Shown here piece by piece: positions 18,733 to 28,600 of a stretch of 56,775 bases of DNA. Source of the DNA: Nitrobacter sp. 62-23 (lineage in GTDB: Bacteria; Pseudomonadota; Alphaproteobacteria; Rhizobiales; Xanthobacteraceae); assembly GCF_001897285.1 (NCBI RefSeq), contig NZ_MKSM01000078.1:1-56775 (forward strand), given 5' to 3'. The notes beneath the pieces were generated by a model. That model was not told the origin of the DNA. It saw only the letters and a list, made by a program, of their open reading frames with translations, and searched no databases. A program made the position numbers and the translations under genes. The stretch's first letter is position 1; every line of letters starts with the position of its first letter.

Positions 18733-20304
18733 ATGCGGCGGTATCTGCACGACCTAGTGAGGCAATCAGCCCGAGATTGCACTACAGCCACAGCGCTAAC
18801 ATCCGGCACGACGACACTAACATATGGAGAGCTCTGGCAACACATCAAGGCGGTCGGGGCCGGCCTACAACGTCTCGGACTTACGCGAGGTGACCGTGTC
18901 GGCATTTTCTTGGATAAACGGATTGAAACGGTAACAGGCATTTTCGGCACGTCAGCCGCGAGTGGTGTGTTTGTGCCAATCAATCCGTTGCTTCGATCAC
19001 GACAGGTAAATTACATCCTCGACGACTGCGACGTCCGGGTACTTATTACAAACAAGGAACGTTATGACCTACTGCGGGACGGTCTTGTCAATCTCCCAGC
19101 TCTTGAGCACATCGTGTTGATCAATGGCATACCGACGTCGGAAACCAACGGAGGCCACCGCATCCATTCTTGGGCAGATTTGACGTCCGATAGCCATGCT
19201 GAACCTAACGAAACCGGCTTGATCGACGTCGATATGGCTGCGATATTTTATACGTCAGGCAGTACGGGAAACCCGAAGGGCGTCGTCATAAGTCATCGCA
19301 ACCTGATTTGTGGTGCTGAGAGCGTTGCGAGTTACCTCGTCAACAATCCGTCGGATGTCATCCTTGCCGCACTTCCACTGAGTTTCGATGCCGGGTTCAG
19401 TCAGTTGACGACGGGATTCGGCGTCGGGGCACAAGTCGTACTGATCAACTATCTGTTGCCGTCGGATATCGTGAAGGCGTGCGCCAAATACGGAGTGACC
19501 GGTCTAACTTGCGTGCCGCCCCTTTGGATCCAGGTTGCTGAGTTGAAGTGGCCTGAAGAAGTTGCGCAGAAGCTGCGTTACTTCGCCAACACTGGCGGCC
19601 GAATGCCGCGCGCGACACTGGATAAGCTGCGCGCAATATTCACCAAAGCCTCACCCTATCTAATGTACGGTCTAACTGAGGCTTTCCGTTCGACTTATCT
19701 TGATCCATCGGAAATTGACCGCCGCCCTACCTCGATCGGCAAGGCTATTCCCAATGCGGAAATCCTCGTCGTGCGCCCAGACGGGTCGATATGTGACGCG
19801 AATGAAGAAGGAGAACTGGTGCATCGCGGCGCGCTGGTCACGCTTGGCTATTGGAATGACCCGGAACGAACCGCCGCGAGATTTCGGCCGGTGCCCGGGC
19901 GGGCTAAAGAACTCAAAATACCGGAGCTGGCGGTGTTCTCGGGTGACGCCGTCATCCGAGACGATGAAGGCTTTCTCTACTTCGTCGGCCGAAAAGACGA
20001 AATGATCAAGACATCCGGCTATCGCGTCAGTCCGGCGGAAATCGAGGAGGTCATCTACGATACCGGCATGGTACGTGATGCCGTTGCATTTGGTATGGAG
20101 GACGAGGCTATCGGCCAAGTCGTCGTGATTGCGGTCAGCCCGCCGCAAAATGGGACGCTTGATGAATCGGCTTTACTCGCAGAGTTGCGCAGACAGCTAC
20201 CCCTTTACATGATTCCACATCGAGTCATCATTCGCGATGAGCTCCCACGATCACCGAACGGCAAATTCGATCGCACCCTGCTACGCTCGGAGATCGTGGC
20301 GTGA
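18733..20304 (+). CDS. AMP-dependent acyl/aminoacyl ligase, exosortase A-associated type
   Basis: A 523-residue adenylating enzyme that activates a carboxylic acid with ATP and loads it onto CoA or a carrier protein. The A3 motif YTSGSTGNPKGV (around residue 175), A5 YGLTEA (around 312), A7-A8 FSGDAVIRDDEGFLYFVGRK with KTSGYRVSPAEIEEVI, and the A10 lysine in SPNGKFDRTLL (around 510) are all intact. It strongly resembles the ligase that accompanies exosortase A systems (TIGR03098-type, from memory). It overlaps the downstream decarboxylase gene by 4 bases, implying translational coupling. The substrate is unknown; an amino acid or short acid is plausible because the partner is a PLP decarboxylase. 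Confidence 0.9.
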   Translation: MRRYLHDLVRQSARDCTTATALTSGTTTLTYGELWQHIKAVGAGLQRLGLTRGDRVGIFLDKRIETVTGIFGTSAASGVFVPINPLLRSRQVNYILDDCDVRVLITNKERYDLLRDGLVNLPALEHIVLINGIPTSETNGGHRIHSWADLTSDSHAEPNETGLIDVDMAAIFYTSGSTGNPKGVVISHRNLICGAESVASYLVNNPSDVILAALPLSFDAGFSQLTTGFGVGAQVVLINYLLPSDIVKACAKYGVTGLTCVPPLWIQVAELKWPEEVAQKLRYFANTGGRMPRATLDKLRAIFTKASPYLMYGLTEAFRSTYLDPSEIDRRPTSIGKAIPNAEILVVRPDGSICDANEEGELVHRGALVTLGYWNDPERTAARFRPVPGRAKELKIPELAVFSGDAVIRDDEGFLYFVGRKDEMIKTSGYRVSPAEIEEVIYDTGMVRDAVAFGMEDEAIGQVVVIAVSPPQNGTLDESALLAELRRQLPLYMIPHRVIIRDELPRSPNGKFDRTLLRSEIVA

Positions 20305-21527
20305 GTGCACGAGACACCATTGCAGCGTTCGAAATCATCGATGGAAAGCTCGCCGTCGGCGGCCTGCCTCTTGACCGGTTAGCCGCACGGATCGGTAGCA
20401 CGCCATTCTTCGCATATGATCGACGGTTGCTGACCCAGCGCGTCGCGCTTCTGCGTGAAAAGCTGCCGAGCAAGATTAATCTGAGCTACGCGATCAAGGC
20501 AAACCCGATGCCTGCCGTCGTGCAACATCTGAGCTCTCTTGTCGATTCATTCGATGTTGCTTCGACCGGTGAATTGCGGATCGCGTTAGACACACCAATG
20601 AGGTCCGACCAAATCAGCTTCGCCGGCCCCGCCAAGACGATCGCTGAACTCACCCAAGCGGTAGCCGCAGGCGTGACGATCGAACTGGAATCCATCACCG
20701 AAGCCAGGCGCGTTCTCGCGATCGGAGAAAAACTCGGTGTGCGCCCGAGAGTCGCGATCCGGGTGAATCCCGACTTTGCCATCAAGGGGTCCGGCATGCG
20801 GATGGGTGGTGGACCGCAGCAGTTCGGCGTCGACTCGGAGGTCGTGCCGCAATTTCTCCACGAGCTGAGTAAGGTCGACCTCAATGTCCTCGGCTTCCAC
20901 GTCTTTGGCGGCTCGCAAAATCTCCGCGCCGACATTATCTGCGAAGCACAGCGCAAGACGGTTGAGTTGGCAACAAAGCTTGCGGCGGCAATGCCGTCCC
21001 CTGTCCGCTACCTGAATCTCGGAGGAGGTTTCGGTATTCCTTATTTCGACAAGGATGAGTCTTTGAATCTCGCGATGGTTGGCACCAACCTGCAGGAGTT
21101 GTTCGATGGTCCAATCCGCAACCACTTTCCCGAGGCCCGGTTGGTCATCGAACTTGGCCGTTATATCGTCGGCGAGTGCGGCATCTACGTTACGCGCGTG
21201 GTCGATTGCAAGCAGTCACGTGGCAAGCAATTCGTAATGGTAGACGGCGGTCTCCATCACCAGTTGGCGGCATCCGGCAACTTTGGTCAGGTTATCCGCC
21301 GCAACTACCCGTTGGCGATAGGCAATCGGATGACCGAAGCGGTGACTGAGACCGCAAACGTTGTTGGTTGCCTATGTACACCGCTCGACCTGCTTGGCGA
21401 AGGCGTCGGCGTGCCAAAAGTTGAAATCGACGATCTTGTCGTATTGTTTCAGGCCGGCGCGTATGGCATGAGCGCTAGCCCAAGCGCGTTTCTCAGCCAT
21501 CCACCAGCAATTGAGGTTCTAGTATGA
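20301..21527 (+). CDS. PLP-dependent decarboxylase, exosortase A-associated type
   Basis: A fold-type III decarboxylase related to diaminopimelate decarboxylase (LysA), 408 residues. The PLP lysine is in LSYAIKANP (about 60-68). Phosphate-binding and dimer motifs follow: GFHVFGGSQN, LNLGGGFGIPYF, VIELGRYIVGECG, and the active-site GCLCTPLD (near 358) and GAYGMSAS. Together with the ligase and the acyl carrier protein it matches the decarboxylase found next to exosortase A (TIGR03099-type, from memory). The GTG start overlaps the ligase stop by 4 bases. Whether it acts on a free amino acid or on one bound to the carrier protein cannot be read from sequence. Confidence 0.9.
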   Translation: MSARDTIAAFEIIDGKLAVGGLPLDRLAARIGSTPFFAYDRRLLTQRVALLREKLPSKINLSYAIKANPMPAVVQHLSSLVDSFDVASTGELRIALDTPMRSDQISFAGPAKTIAELTQAVAAGVTIELESITEARRVLAIGEKLGVRPRVAIRVNPDFAIKGSGMRMGGGPQQFGVDSEVVPQFLHELSKVDLNVLGFHVFGGSQNLRADIICEAQRKTVELATKLAAAMPSPVRYLNLGGGFGIPYFDKDESLNLAMVGTNLQELFDGPIRNHFPEARLVIELGRYIVGECGIYVTRVVDCKQSRGKQFVMVDGGLHHQLAASGNFGQVIRRNYPLAIGNRMTEAVTETANVVGCLCTPLDLLGEGVGVPKVEIDDLVVLFQAGAYGMSASPSAFLSHPPAIEVLV

Positions 21528-21571
21528 GCCCAAATCTGACTCTCGACTTATAAGACTTGCGAGGAATGTCA

Positions 21572-21829
21572 ATGACAAGCACGCCACTGTTCGATGAGGT
21601 GAAGGACGTTGTCGTTACAACTCTAGGCATCCAGGATCGCGCATCTGCACTTGAGCCTTCGACCCCGCTCCTGGGGAGCGTTCCGGAACTGGATTCCATG
21701 GCTGTCCTGGAAATCTTAGTCGCCATCGAGCAACGATTCAATTTCGAGATCGATGATACCGAGATGGCAGGTGAAATTTTCGAAACTTTCGGTAGCCTTG
21801 CGAATTTTGTTGCGCAACGCCGGAATTAA
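21572..21829 (+). CDS. Acyl carrier protein
   Basis: An 85-residue carrier protein with the phosphopantetheine site in VPELDSMAVLEIL (Ser42) and the usual four-helix pattern (FNFEIDDTEMAGEIFETFGS). The start is ATG 21572, set by GAGGA seven bases upstream; earlier in-frame TTG and ATG codons lie inside that signal. It lies 44 bases after the decarboxylase gene and closes the operon that begins with the glycosyltransferase. It is not the fatty-acid AcpP, judging from sequence and context. It most likely carries the acid activated by the ligase. Confidence 0.92.
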   Translation: MTSTPLFDEVKDVVVTTLGIQDRASALEPSTPLLGSVPELDSMAVLEILVAIEQRFNFEIDDTEMAGEIFETFGSLANFVAQRRN

Positions 21830-21845
21830 ACCGCTACTGTTCGCC

Positions 21846-22096
21846 CCGAGCAGGGCCATGCCGACGTCCTCCGCAAACGCCCGGCGTTAGCGATCGTGGC
21901 AAGCCTCTATCCTCGCCGACCCGTCTTCATCGACGAGACCTGGATCAAGACCACCATGCACCATGGCTCCGCTGCGCGATGGGCGCCGAAAGGAAATCGC
22001 CTGCGTGGCTTCGCGCGACACTGCCACTGGCGCACGATGACCTTCCTCGGAGCGCTGCGTTACGACCGTCTCGCGGCTCCCTGCAGGGCGATGTGA
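21846..22096 (+). pseudogene. IS630-family transposase remnant
   Basis: The frame reads EQGHADVLRKRP and then RRPVFIDETWIKTTM, RWAPKGNRLRGFARHCHW and RTMTFLGALRYDRLAAPC. This is the first part of the DDE domain of IS630 transposases (VFIDETWxKT, GHWKTMTFLAALR). The protein is cut off at about residue 80 and merges into the IS5 remnant downstream. Confidence 0.75.
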
Positions 22097-22126
22097 TTCA
22101 GATTTTCCCTGGTCTGGGAGGCTTGG

Positions 22127-22345
22127 ATGGCAAAGCAGGTTTGCTGGCTGAGCGATGCGGAGTGGCAACGGATCGAACCTTTGCTCCTGCGGGGCCGGCG
22201 TGCGCATCGGGTCGATGATCGTCGGATGATCAGCGGCATCGTCCATATGCTGCGCTGTGGGGCCCGCTGGCGTAATTGCTTCCGCCTAATAGCAAACGCT
22301 CTAGAATTCGACGAAGCCTCGATTAGCGGACACCGTGGGCAGCTA
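22127..22345 (+). pseudogene. IS5-family transposase N-terminal remnant
   Basis: It begins MAKQVCWLSDAEWQRIEPLL and continues RVDDRRMISGIVHMLRCGAR, the conserved N-terminal domain of IS5-group transposases. After GARWRN it loses similarity and runs into the 3' end of the HlyD-type gene on the other strand. Only about 50 codons of transposase remain. Confidence 0.75.
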
Positions 22346-23656
22346 TCTTTCCCTGAAGGCTCGCTCTGCTTGTTCGCGTAGCGGCTTGATCAGATAGGCC
22401 AATGCCGTCCGGCCGGTGGTTTGGATGAAAACATCCACAGGCATGCCAGGAACGAGTTTATTCGAACCAAGCCGCGCAAGTTGCTCGGGCTTTAGCGAAA
22501 TCCTACTTGTATAATAACTCATTCCGGTCCGTTGATCCTGCGTCAGGTCCGCGGAAACCAAGCTCACATCGCCCTCGATCTCCGGCGTGGTGCGCTCGTT
22601 GAGAGCCGCGAAACGCATGAAGGCCGATTGCCCGACATAGACCTGATCGATGTCACGCGGTGCGATCTTGACCTCGACCGCCAACGTATCGTTGTCAGGC
22701 ACAATCAGCATGATCTGTTCGCCGGGCGAGATCACGCCACCAACAGTGTGCACCGACAGTTGATGGACACGCCCGTTCTGCGGTGCACGAATATCGACGC
22801 GATTCAATTGATCTGTGGCAGCAATCTTTCGTTCCGAAAGCTCGGAAATTTTCGCGCGCGCCTCTATCAGATCCTTGCCAACCTCGGTTCGCAGGTCCTG
22901 ATCGATCTGGATCGTCTGAAGTTCGATTTCGGATATCTTCCCTTTCGCCTGGGCGACCATTCCCGACAGTTGGCTGCGCTCGCCTTCCAGGCGCGCCGTA
23001 TCGCGCTCCAGTGCGGTCAAGCGAGTGATTGGAACCAGATTCTTTTGCCAGAGCCCGCGAACACCTTCCAGTTCCTGATGGATGAAATCGACTTCTTTCT
23101 GTTTGGCATCAAGTTGGCCGTTGTAACCTTTGATTTCATCACGTAACTGTGCGCTGCGCTCTTTAAGTTGCGCCTTTTGCCCGTTGCGCGCCTCACGACG
23201 CAAATCGAACAAACGACGTTCGGCCTGGATGGCATGCGCAGCTTCCGAATTCGCGTCGCGCGCGCGCTCCAACAGCGTGCGGGGAAATACGATCTGGGAC
23301 GCGCTATCGCGCTCCGCCTCGAGTCGCGCCTGGCGTGCCAGCAATTCCTCGTAGCTTTTCGTGATGATGGTCGCATTGGCAAGCGTCTGGGTTTGATCTA
23401 GCCGGACCAGAATGTCACCCGCCTTAACTCTGTCACCGTCCTTGACGTTCAATTCACTGACCACGCCGCCGGTCGGATGCTGAACTTTCTTGACGCTTGA
23501 ATCGACAACAACTGTGCCCTGCCCAATTACCGCGCCGGACAGCTCCATTGTTGACGCCCAGCCGCCGATCCCGAACGTGACCGTCACCGCCAAAATGATA
23601 CCTACGACCATATAACGTTGAATCGATGCCAAGGCAGACGTTGCCGGGGCACTCAT
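22343..23656 (-). CDS. HlyD/PrtE-family periplasmic adaptor of type I secretion
   Basis: The membrane-fusion subunit joining the inner-membrane ABC exporter to an outer-membrane TolC-type channel. A single N-terminal membrane segment lies around residues 12-32 (VVGIILAVTVTFGIGGWAS). It is followed by a lipoyl half (VSELNVKDGDRVKAGDILVRLD), a long alpha-helical hairpin and the second lipoyl/beta-barrel part (VDIRAPQNGRVHQL). At 437 residues it is typical of PrtE/PrsE adaptors. Its ATG overlaps the stop of the ABC gene by 4 bases (ATGA), so both are made together. The IS5 remnant abuts its 3' end, but the C-terminus (LIKPLREQAERAFRE) is intact. Confidence 0.95.
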   Translation of the reverse strand: MSAPATSALASIQRYMVVGIILAVTVTFGIGGWASTMELSGAVIGQGTVVVDSSVKKVQHPTGGVVSELNVKDGDRVKAGDILVRLDQTQTLANATIITKSYEELLARQARLEAERDSASQIVFPRTLLERARDANSEAAHAIQAERRLFDLRREARNGQKAQLKERSAQLRDEIKGYNGQLDAKQKEVDFIHQELEGVRGLWQKNLVPITRLTALERDTARLEGERSQLSGMVAQAKGKISEIELQTIQIDQDLRTEVGKDLIEARAKISELSERKIAATDQLNRVDIRAPQNGRVHQLSVHTVGGVISPGEQIMLIVPDNDTLAVEVKIAPRDIDQVYVGQSAFMRFAALNERTTPEIEGDVSLVSADLTQDQRTGMSYYTSRISLKPEQLARLGSNKLVPGMPVDVFIQTTGRTALAYLIKPLREQAERAFRER

Positions 23657-25593
23657 CGTTGATCTCCCACGACCTTGAGCGGTGGACCAGGTTTGAGCAC
23701 CTTGCGCAGAACATCCTCTTTCCGACCGAACGATTGGACCTTGCCATCGGCGACAACAAGAACATGATCAACGCCATCGAGCGCCTTCGGGCGATGAGCG
23801 ACAACTACCACGATGCCGTTCCGCCGCCGCACGTTGAGAATGGCTTCGGTCAGCGCCTCCTCGCCATCGGAGTCGAGATTCGATGTCGGCTCGTCGAGAA
23901 TAACAAGGAACGGATTGCGATAGAATGCCCTCGCAAGACCGATGCGCTGACGCTGGCCGGCGGAAAGCGCGAACCCACCCTCACCAATCTTCGTGCCGTA
24001 TCCGTCGGGGAACGAAAGAATCAGATCGTGGACACCAGCCGTCCGTGCCGCCTCCAGCACCGCCGCCGGACTGGCCTGGGGATCGAAGCGCGCGATGTTG
24101 ACCGCGATGCTGCCGTCAAACAGTTCGACGTCCTGCGGCAAATATCCGACATGGCGCCCGAGGTCGTCCGACGCCCATTGCCCCAACGCAGCGCTGTCGA
24201 GCGTGATCTTGCCACGTAACTGAGGCCACACACCGACCAACGCACGCACCAGGGTGGACTTTCCGGAGCCGCTCGGGCCGATGACCGCGAGCCCCTCGCC
24301 CTTCGCCAACTTGAAGGAGACGTCATTGAGGATGAGGCTGTCCGATCCCGGCGCCACGACATACAGGTTTTCGACCGAGATGCTGTCGACGGGCGGCGGG
24401 AGCGCTAGCGGCGCCTCTTCCTTTGGCAATAGCGTAAGCAATTGATCGAGCCGCCCGCCCGCCTGACGCGCACCGACAAAGCCCTTCCAATTCGCGATCG
24501 CCATTTCCACCGGTGCCAACGCACGGGATGTCAATATCGAACCGGCGATGATGATGCCTGCTGTGGATTCCTGATAGATGACCAGATAGGCGCCGACGGC
24601 CAGAACGCCGGATTGCAGGATAGCTCGAAATACCTTTGATACACCGCCAAGTCCGCTCGCGATGTCGCTCGCCGCCTCATGCGCGGCAAGATACTTCTGA
24701 TTGGCCTCGCGCCAGCGGAGCGCCGCCTGCTGGCGCATGCCCATCGCATGAAGCACTTCGGCATTCCGTCGTCCTTCGGCCGCTAGCGCGTTTCTCGAGA
24801 CCGCGAAGCGCGAATAAGCCTTGGTCGGCCCTTGGGTACGAACCTCGGTCGCAATGGTAATGGCAATCAGGAACAGCGCTCCGATCAAAGCGGTCACGCC
24901 GATCCAGAAATGGAACATGAAGCAGATCGCCAGATAAACCGGCATCCAGGGCAGATCAAACAACGCCGCCGGTCCACCACTTGACAGGAAACTGCGGACC
25001 TGATCGAGGTCACGCAACGGCTGCAGGCCATCGCCGTCCCCCTTCGCCTTTAACGGAAGTCGGACAATGGCATCGAATACGCGCTCCCCCAGCGTCTCAT
25101 CCAGATAGCGGCCAATGCGCACGCTGATCCGGCCGCGAATGAGATCAAGCCCACCCTGGAATGCGTACAACACCACCGCGAGTACCAGCAGCGCCAGAAG
25201 CGTGGGAACACTCCGGCTTGGCAACACCCGGTCGTAGACCTGCAACATGAAAAAGGAGCCGGTGAGCATCAGGATATTGCTCACGCCGCTAAAGATCGCC
25301 ATGCCCCAGAAAATCTGGCGACATGAACCCAGGAACGTCACGATTTCGGACTTTGGCGCGGCATATTCAGCACCGGTCCGCAACTGGCCAGAAAACAACT
25401 TGCGACGCGCCGCTTCGAGCATCTGTCGCGCAACTGCAAAATACCGCAGCCGAGTCTCTTTACACTGCGTCCATAAACGTTCGATCGTCAAATGAATGGC
25501 ACGAGTGCCGCTTTCCCCAAAGCCGGTGCCACTGATACCCGCACCCTCGATCCCGGAGGAAGGCATCTCCCCCCGTCTGCCGAAGCTTGTCAT
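23653..25593 (-). CDS. Type I secretion ABC transporter, PrtD-type (permease-ATPase fusion)
   Basis: An inner-membrane half-transporter that energises export of unfolded substrates through HlyD/TolC partners. After an unusual N-terminal extension of about 85 residues, the membrane domain (FWGMAIFSGVSNILMLTGSF onward) is followed by the ATPase with Walker A GPSGSGKST (about 437-445), signature LSAGQRQRIGLARA, Walker B VILDEPTSNLD (about 562) and H-loop VVVAHRP. There is no C39 domain, as in PrtD/PrsD exporters of proteases, lipases and glycanases. It starts 79 bases after the end of the beta-helix protein gene, which is therefore its probable substrate. A later Met may be the true start. Confidence 0.95.
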   Translation of the reverse strand: MTSFGRRGEMPSSGIEGAGISGTGFGESGTRAIHLTIERLWTQCKETRLRYFAVARQMLEAARRKLFSGQLRTGAEYAAPKSEIVTFLGSCRQIFWGMAIFSGVSNILMLTGSFFMLQVYDRVLPSRSVPTLLALLVLAVVLYAFQGGLDLIRGRISVRIGRYLDETLGERVFDAIVRLPLKAKGDGDGLQPLRDLDQVRSFLSSGGPAALFDLPWMPVYLAICFMFHFWIGVTALIGALFLIAITIATEVRTQGPTKAYSRFAVSRNALAAEGRRNAEVLHAMGMRQQAALRWREANQKYLAAHEAASDIASGLGGVSKVFRAILQSGVLAVGAYLVIYQESTAGIIIAGSILTSRALAPVEMAIANWKGFVGARQAGGRLDQLLTLLPKEEAPLALPPPVDSISVENLYVVAPGSDSLILNDVSFKLAKGEGLAVIGPSGSGKSTLVRALVGVWPQLRGKITLDSAALGQWASDDLGRHVGYLPQDVELFDGSIAVNIARFDPQASPAAVLEAARTAGVHDLILSFPDGYGTKIGEGGFALSAGQRQRIGLARAFYRNPFLVILDEPTSNLDSDGEEALTEAILNVRRRNGIVVVVAHRPKALDGVDHVLVVADGKVQSFGRKEDVLRKVLKPGPPLKVVGDQR

Positions 25594-25672
25594 GATAGCC
25601 GTCCCCCAACCATCACCACTCGGGGGTCGCCCCGAGTGGCCGTGGTCTTATCAATCGCAACGAGATACCCGA

Positions 25673-28600
25673 TCAGGCGAAGTGGAAATCGAACTTATCG
25701 AGTGAAGCAAGTTTCATATTTTTCAGTGTCAGCGAATCACCATGCCCCGTAGAGATTACAACGTCATGGCTGCTTTGCGACGCATGCGCAAGAACATCCG
25801 CGAAGCTGTCGAAGATACCCTTGTCGAACTGCAGCACGTCGTGTTGCCAGCCCTTCGCTCGAAAGTCCTTGATGGTATCGTTGCCGAAGTTCGGGGCAAA
25901 CACAAACGTATCCGAGTGTCCGCGCCCGACCAGCAGATCGTCCCCCGTGGTACTGACAATCTTGTTGCTCGAACAATTCCCCAGAATCGCGTGCCCCGAA
26001 CTCGTGACCGCCTCTCCGGCCGCATCCACTCCCTTGGCGGAGAACGATTTTACCGCGCTCGATGAACCGGAAGAACTGGTAAGAGTCCAGTTGCCGTCGG
26101 CGTCCGCCGCAGCGGTGCCGATCGCCTTTGTGCCGTCATAGACCTTGATCTGGCTATAAGCGTCGGCCGTCCCCTTGATGGTGACCGAAAAATGCGACCA
26201 CCAGTTGTGCGAGACATCGGTAAAGTCGATTCCTTTCGAAGATGACTGCGGCGCATCGAGGATCGAAATCGCCTTGGCGGACGAAGCAGCGCTTGTATTG
26301 CCAACGGCATCCGCTGCCGTCGATGTGAACGAGTGCTTCCCATCCGCCAGGTGGCCGGTGTCGAAGCTCCAGCTGCCATCCTTGGCAGCGTGCGTCGTGC
26401 CGATCTGTTTGCCAGCATCGAAGACATTGACGACGCTGTTGGCCTCAGCCTTTCCTTTCAACAGAAAGTCATCGACCTGGGTAGATCCACTCAGAGCCTT
26501 CCCACTCGAAGAATAGACGGCAAGCGTTGGCGCGGCAGGCGCCGTTGTATCGATGGTCACGGCCAGAGCCGACGAAACCGAGCTGGTATGGTGCGAGGCA
26601 TCCGTCGCAGTCGCGGTCAGATTGTGCGCACCATCAGCGAGTGTGGCCGTGGTATACTTCCAGGTACCGTTCGCATCGGCCTTCGTCGTGCCGAGCTTTT
26701 TATCACCGTCGAAAACCGTAACGGTGCTTTTCGCATCGGCCGAGCCGGTCAACGTCAACGTCTTGTCGTTCGTGATATGATCGCCGGCGACGCCGCTGTC
26801 CTTGGAGAAGGATACGATGCTCGGCGCCTTCGGATTCGCCGGCGCAGGATTGGAAATATCTATTTCCAGCACCGTGGATGACTTGCCGACATTACCGGCC
26901 ACGTCCGTCGCCGTTGCGGTGAACGCGTGATGTCCGCCCGCAAGCGAGTCGGCCGTGAACGACCAGGTGCCATCGGTCCCAGCCGTCGTCGTACCGATCT
27001 TCTTGCCGCCGTCGAGAATGGTGATCGTGCTCTTGGCTTCGGCCTGACCAGTCAGGTGAACGGCTTTGTCGTTAGACGAACTCGACGCAGCCGCTCGTGC
27101 AGCGAGCAACTGAGTGGCGCCGCTGCCTTCCGCGATTGTGGGAACTCCGGGCGCATGCGTATCGATCGTTACCGTGAGGCCCGCCGAAGCAGCGCTGGTT
27201 TGTCCGGCCGCATTGGTCGCGGTTGCGGTCAACGTATGCTTGGCATCCTTGAGGGCTGAGGTATCGAAGCTCCATGCACCCTTGGCATCCGCCTTGGCGG
27301 TGCCGATCTGCGTGCCGCCATCATAGACCTTGATGGTGCTATTGGCAGCTGCACTGCCCTTCAGCGTCAGGGTGTTGTCATTGGTGATGCCGTCTCCCAC
27401 CACGCCGCTATCGTTCGAAAAGGAAGCGATTTTAGGCGCGCTTGGAGCCGTCTGCTGCGTCGATGGTGCCACCGCGACGGCGAGAGCGGCCGAAGCCACA
27501 CCGGTATTGCCTGCCACATCCGTAGCCTGGGCCGTAAAGTTGTGATTGCCGTCCGCCAATGTACCGGTTGTGAAAGTCCAGACACCGCTGCTGTTGGCCT
27601 TTGCAGTACCGACCTGGGTGAGGCCGTCAAAGACCTTTACGGTGCTGTTCGCTTCCGCGGTGCCGTCGAGCTTCGCCACGTGCGTCGAAGCCAGGTTCGA
27701 GGCCGAGGTCGAAAGTTTGAGCGTGGGAGCGTTCGGAGCTGCCGTATCGATAACCAGGGCAAGCGGTGAGGAAGCCGAACTGGTGACCCCGCCGCTGGTG
27801 GCAGTCGCCGTCAAGCTATGGTTGCCGTCATTCAGTGCCGCGCTCGTGAATTTCCAGGCGCCGCTTCCGTCGGCGGTGGCGGACCCGATCTGCTTGCCGC
27901 CATCAAGCACCTTCACCGTGCTGTTGGCCGCCGCCTTACCGCTCAGCGTTACCGTATTGTCGTTGGTGATCTTGTCACCTGCGACACCGGTATCGGACGA
28001 CCATCCCGCTATCACGGGCGCATCCAGACCGGGAGCCGACGAAGGTGGCGAAGATGGCGAAGATGACAATTTCCCATCCACCGATATGGTCTTGCCTGAG
28101 CCAATTTCGGTGTTACCCTGCCAAACAACAGTGTTGTTGCTTATGTAGGAGAAGCCCCAGTAGCCCGATCCCAGCTTGTTATTGGTGAATTGGACGCCAT
28201 TTATTTGGGGGCCTGAGCCTCCACCCTTTTCGTCCGAATAGACGGTGAAGCCGGCGCCGATCAATTGATTGTCATCGACAATGACACCGTTGACCGGTCC
28301 CCAATCATTCGAAATGTATATAGTGCCGGTATCGCGCTGCTGGTTAACGATCGTATTGTGACTGATCGTAATATTGGACAGAGCGCCGCCGATTTGAATC
28401 CCATCATAGTGGGGATCGCCGGACGCATGAAAATCGTGAATATAGTTGCCCTTTATGACGGTGTTGTTTCCATCGACAGCTATACCGTTTTCAACGTTAT
28501 AGATATTATTATTTAGGAAAGTCCCCTGCCCCTGAATCCCATCGACCCCTTGCGGACTCGTGCCGGTTCCATTGATTTCGCAATTCTGAACCACGGTGCC

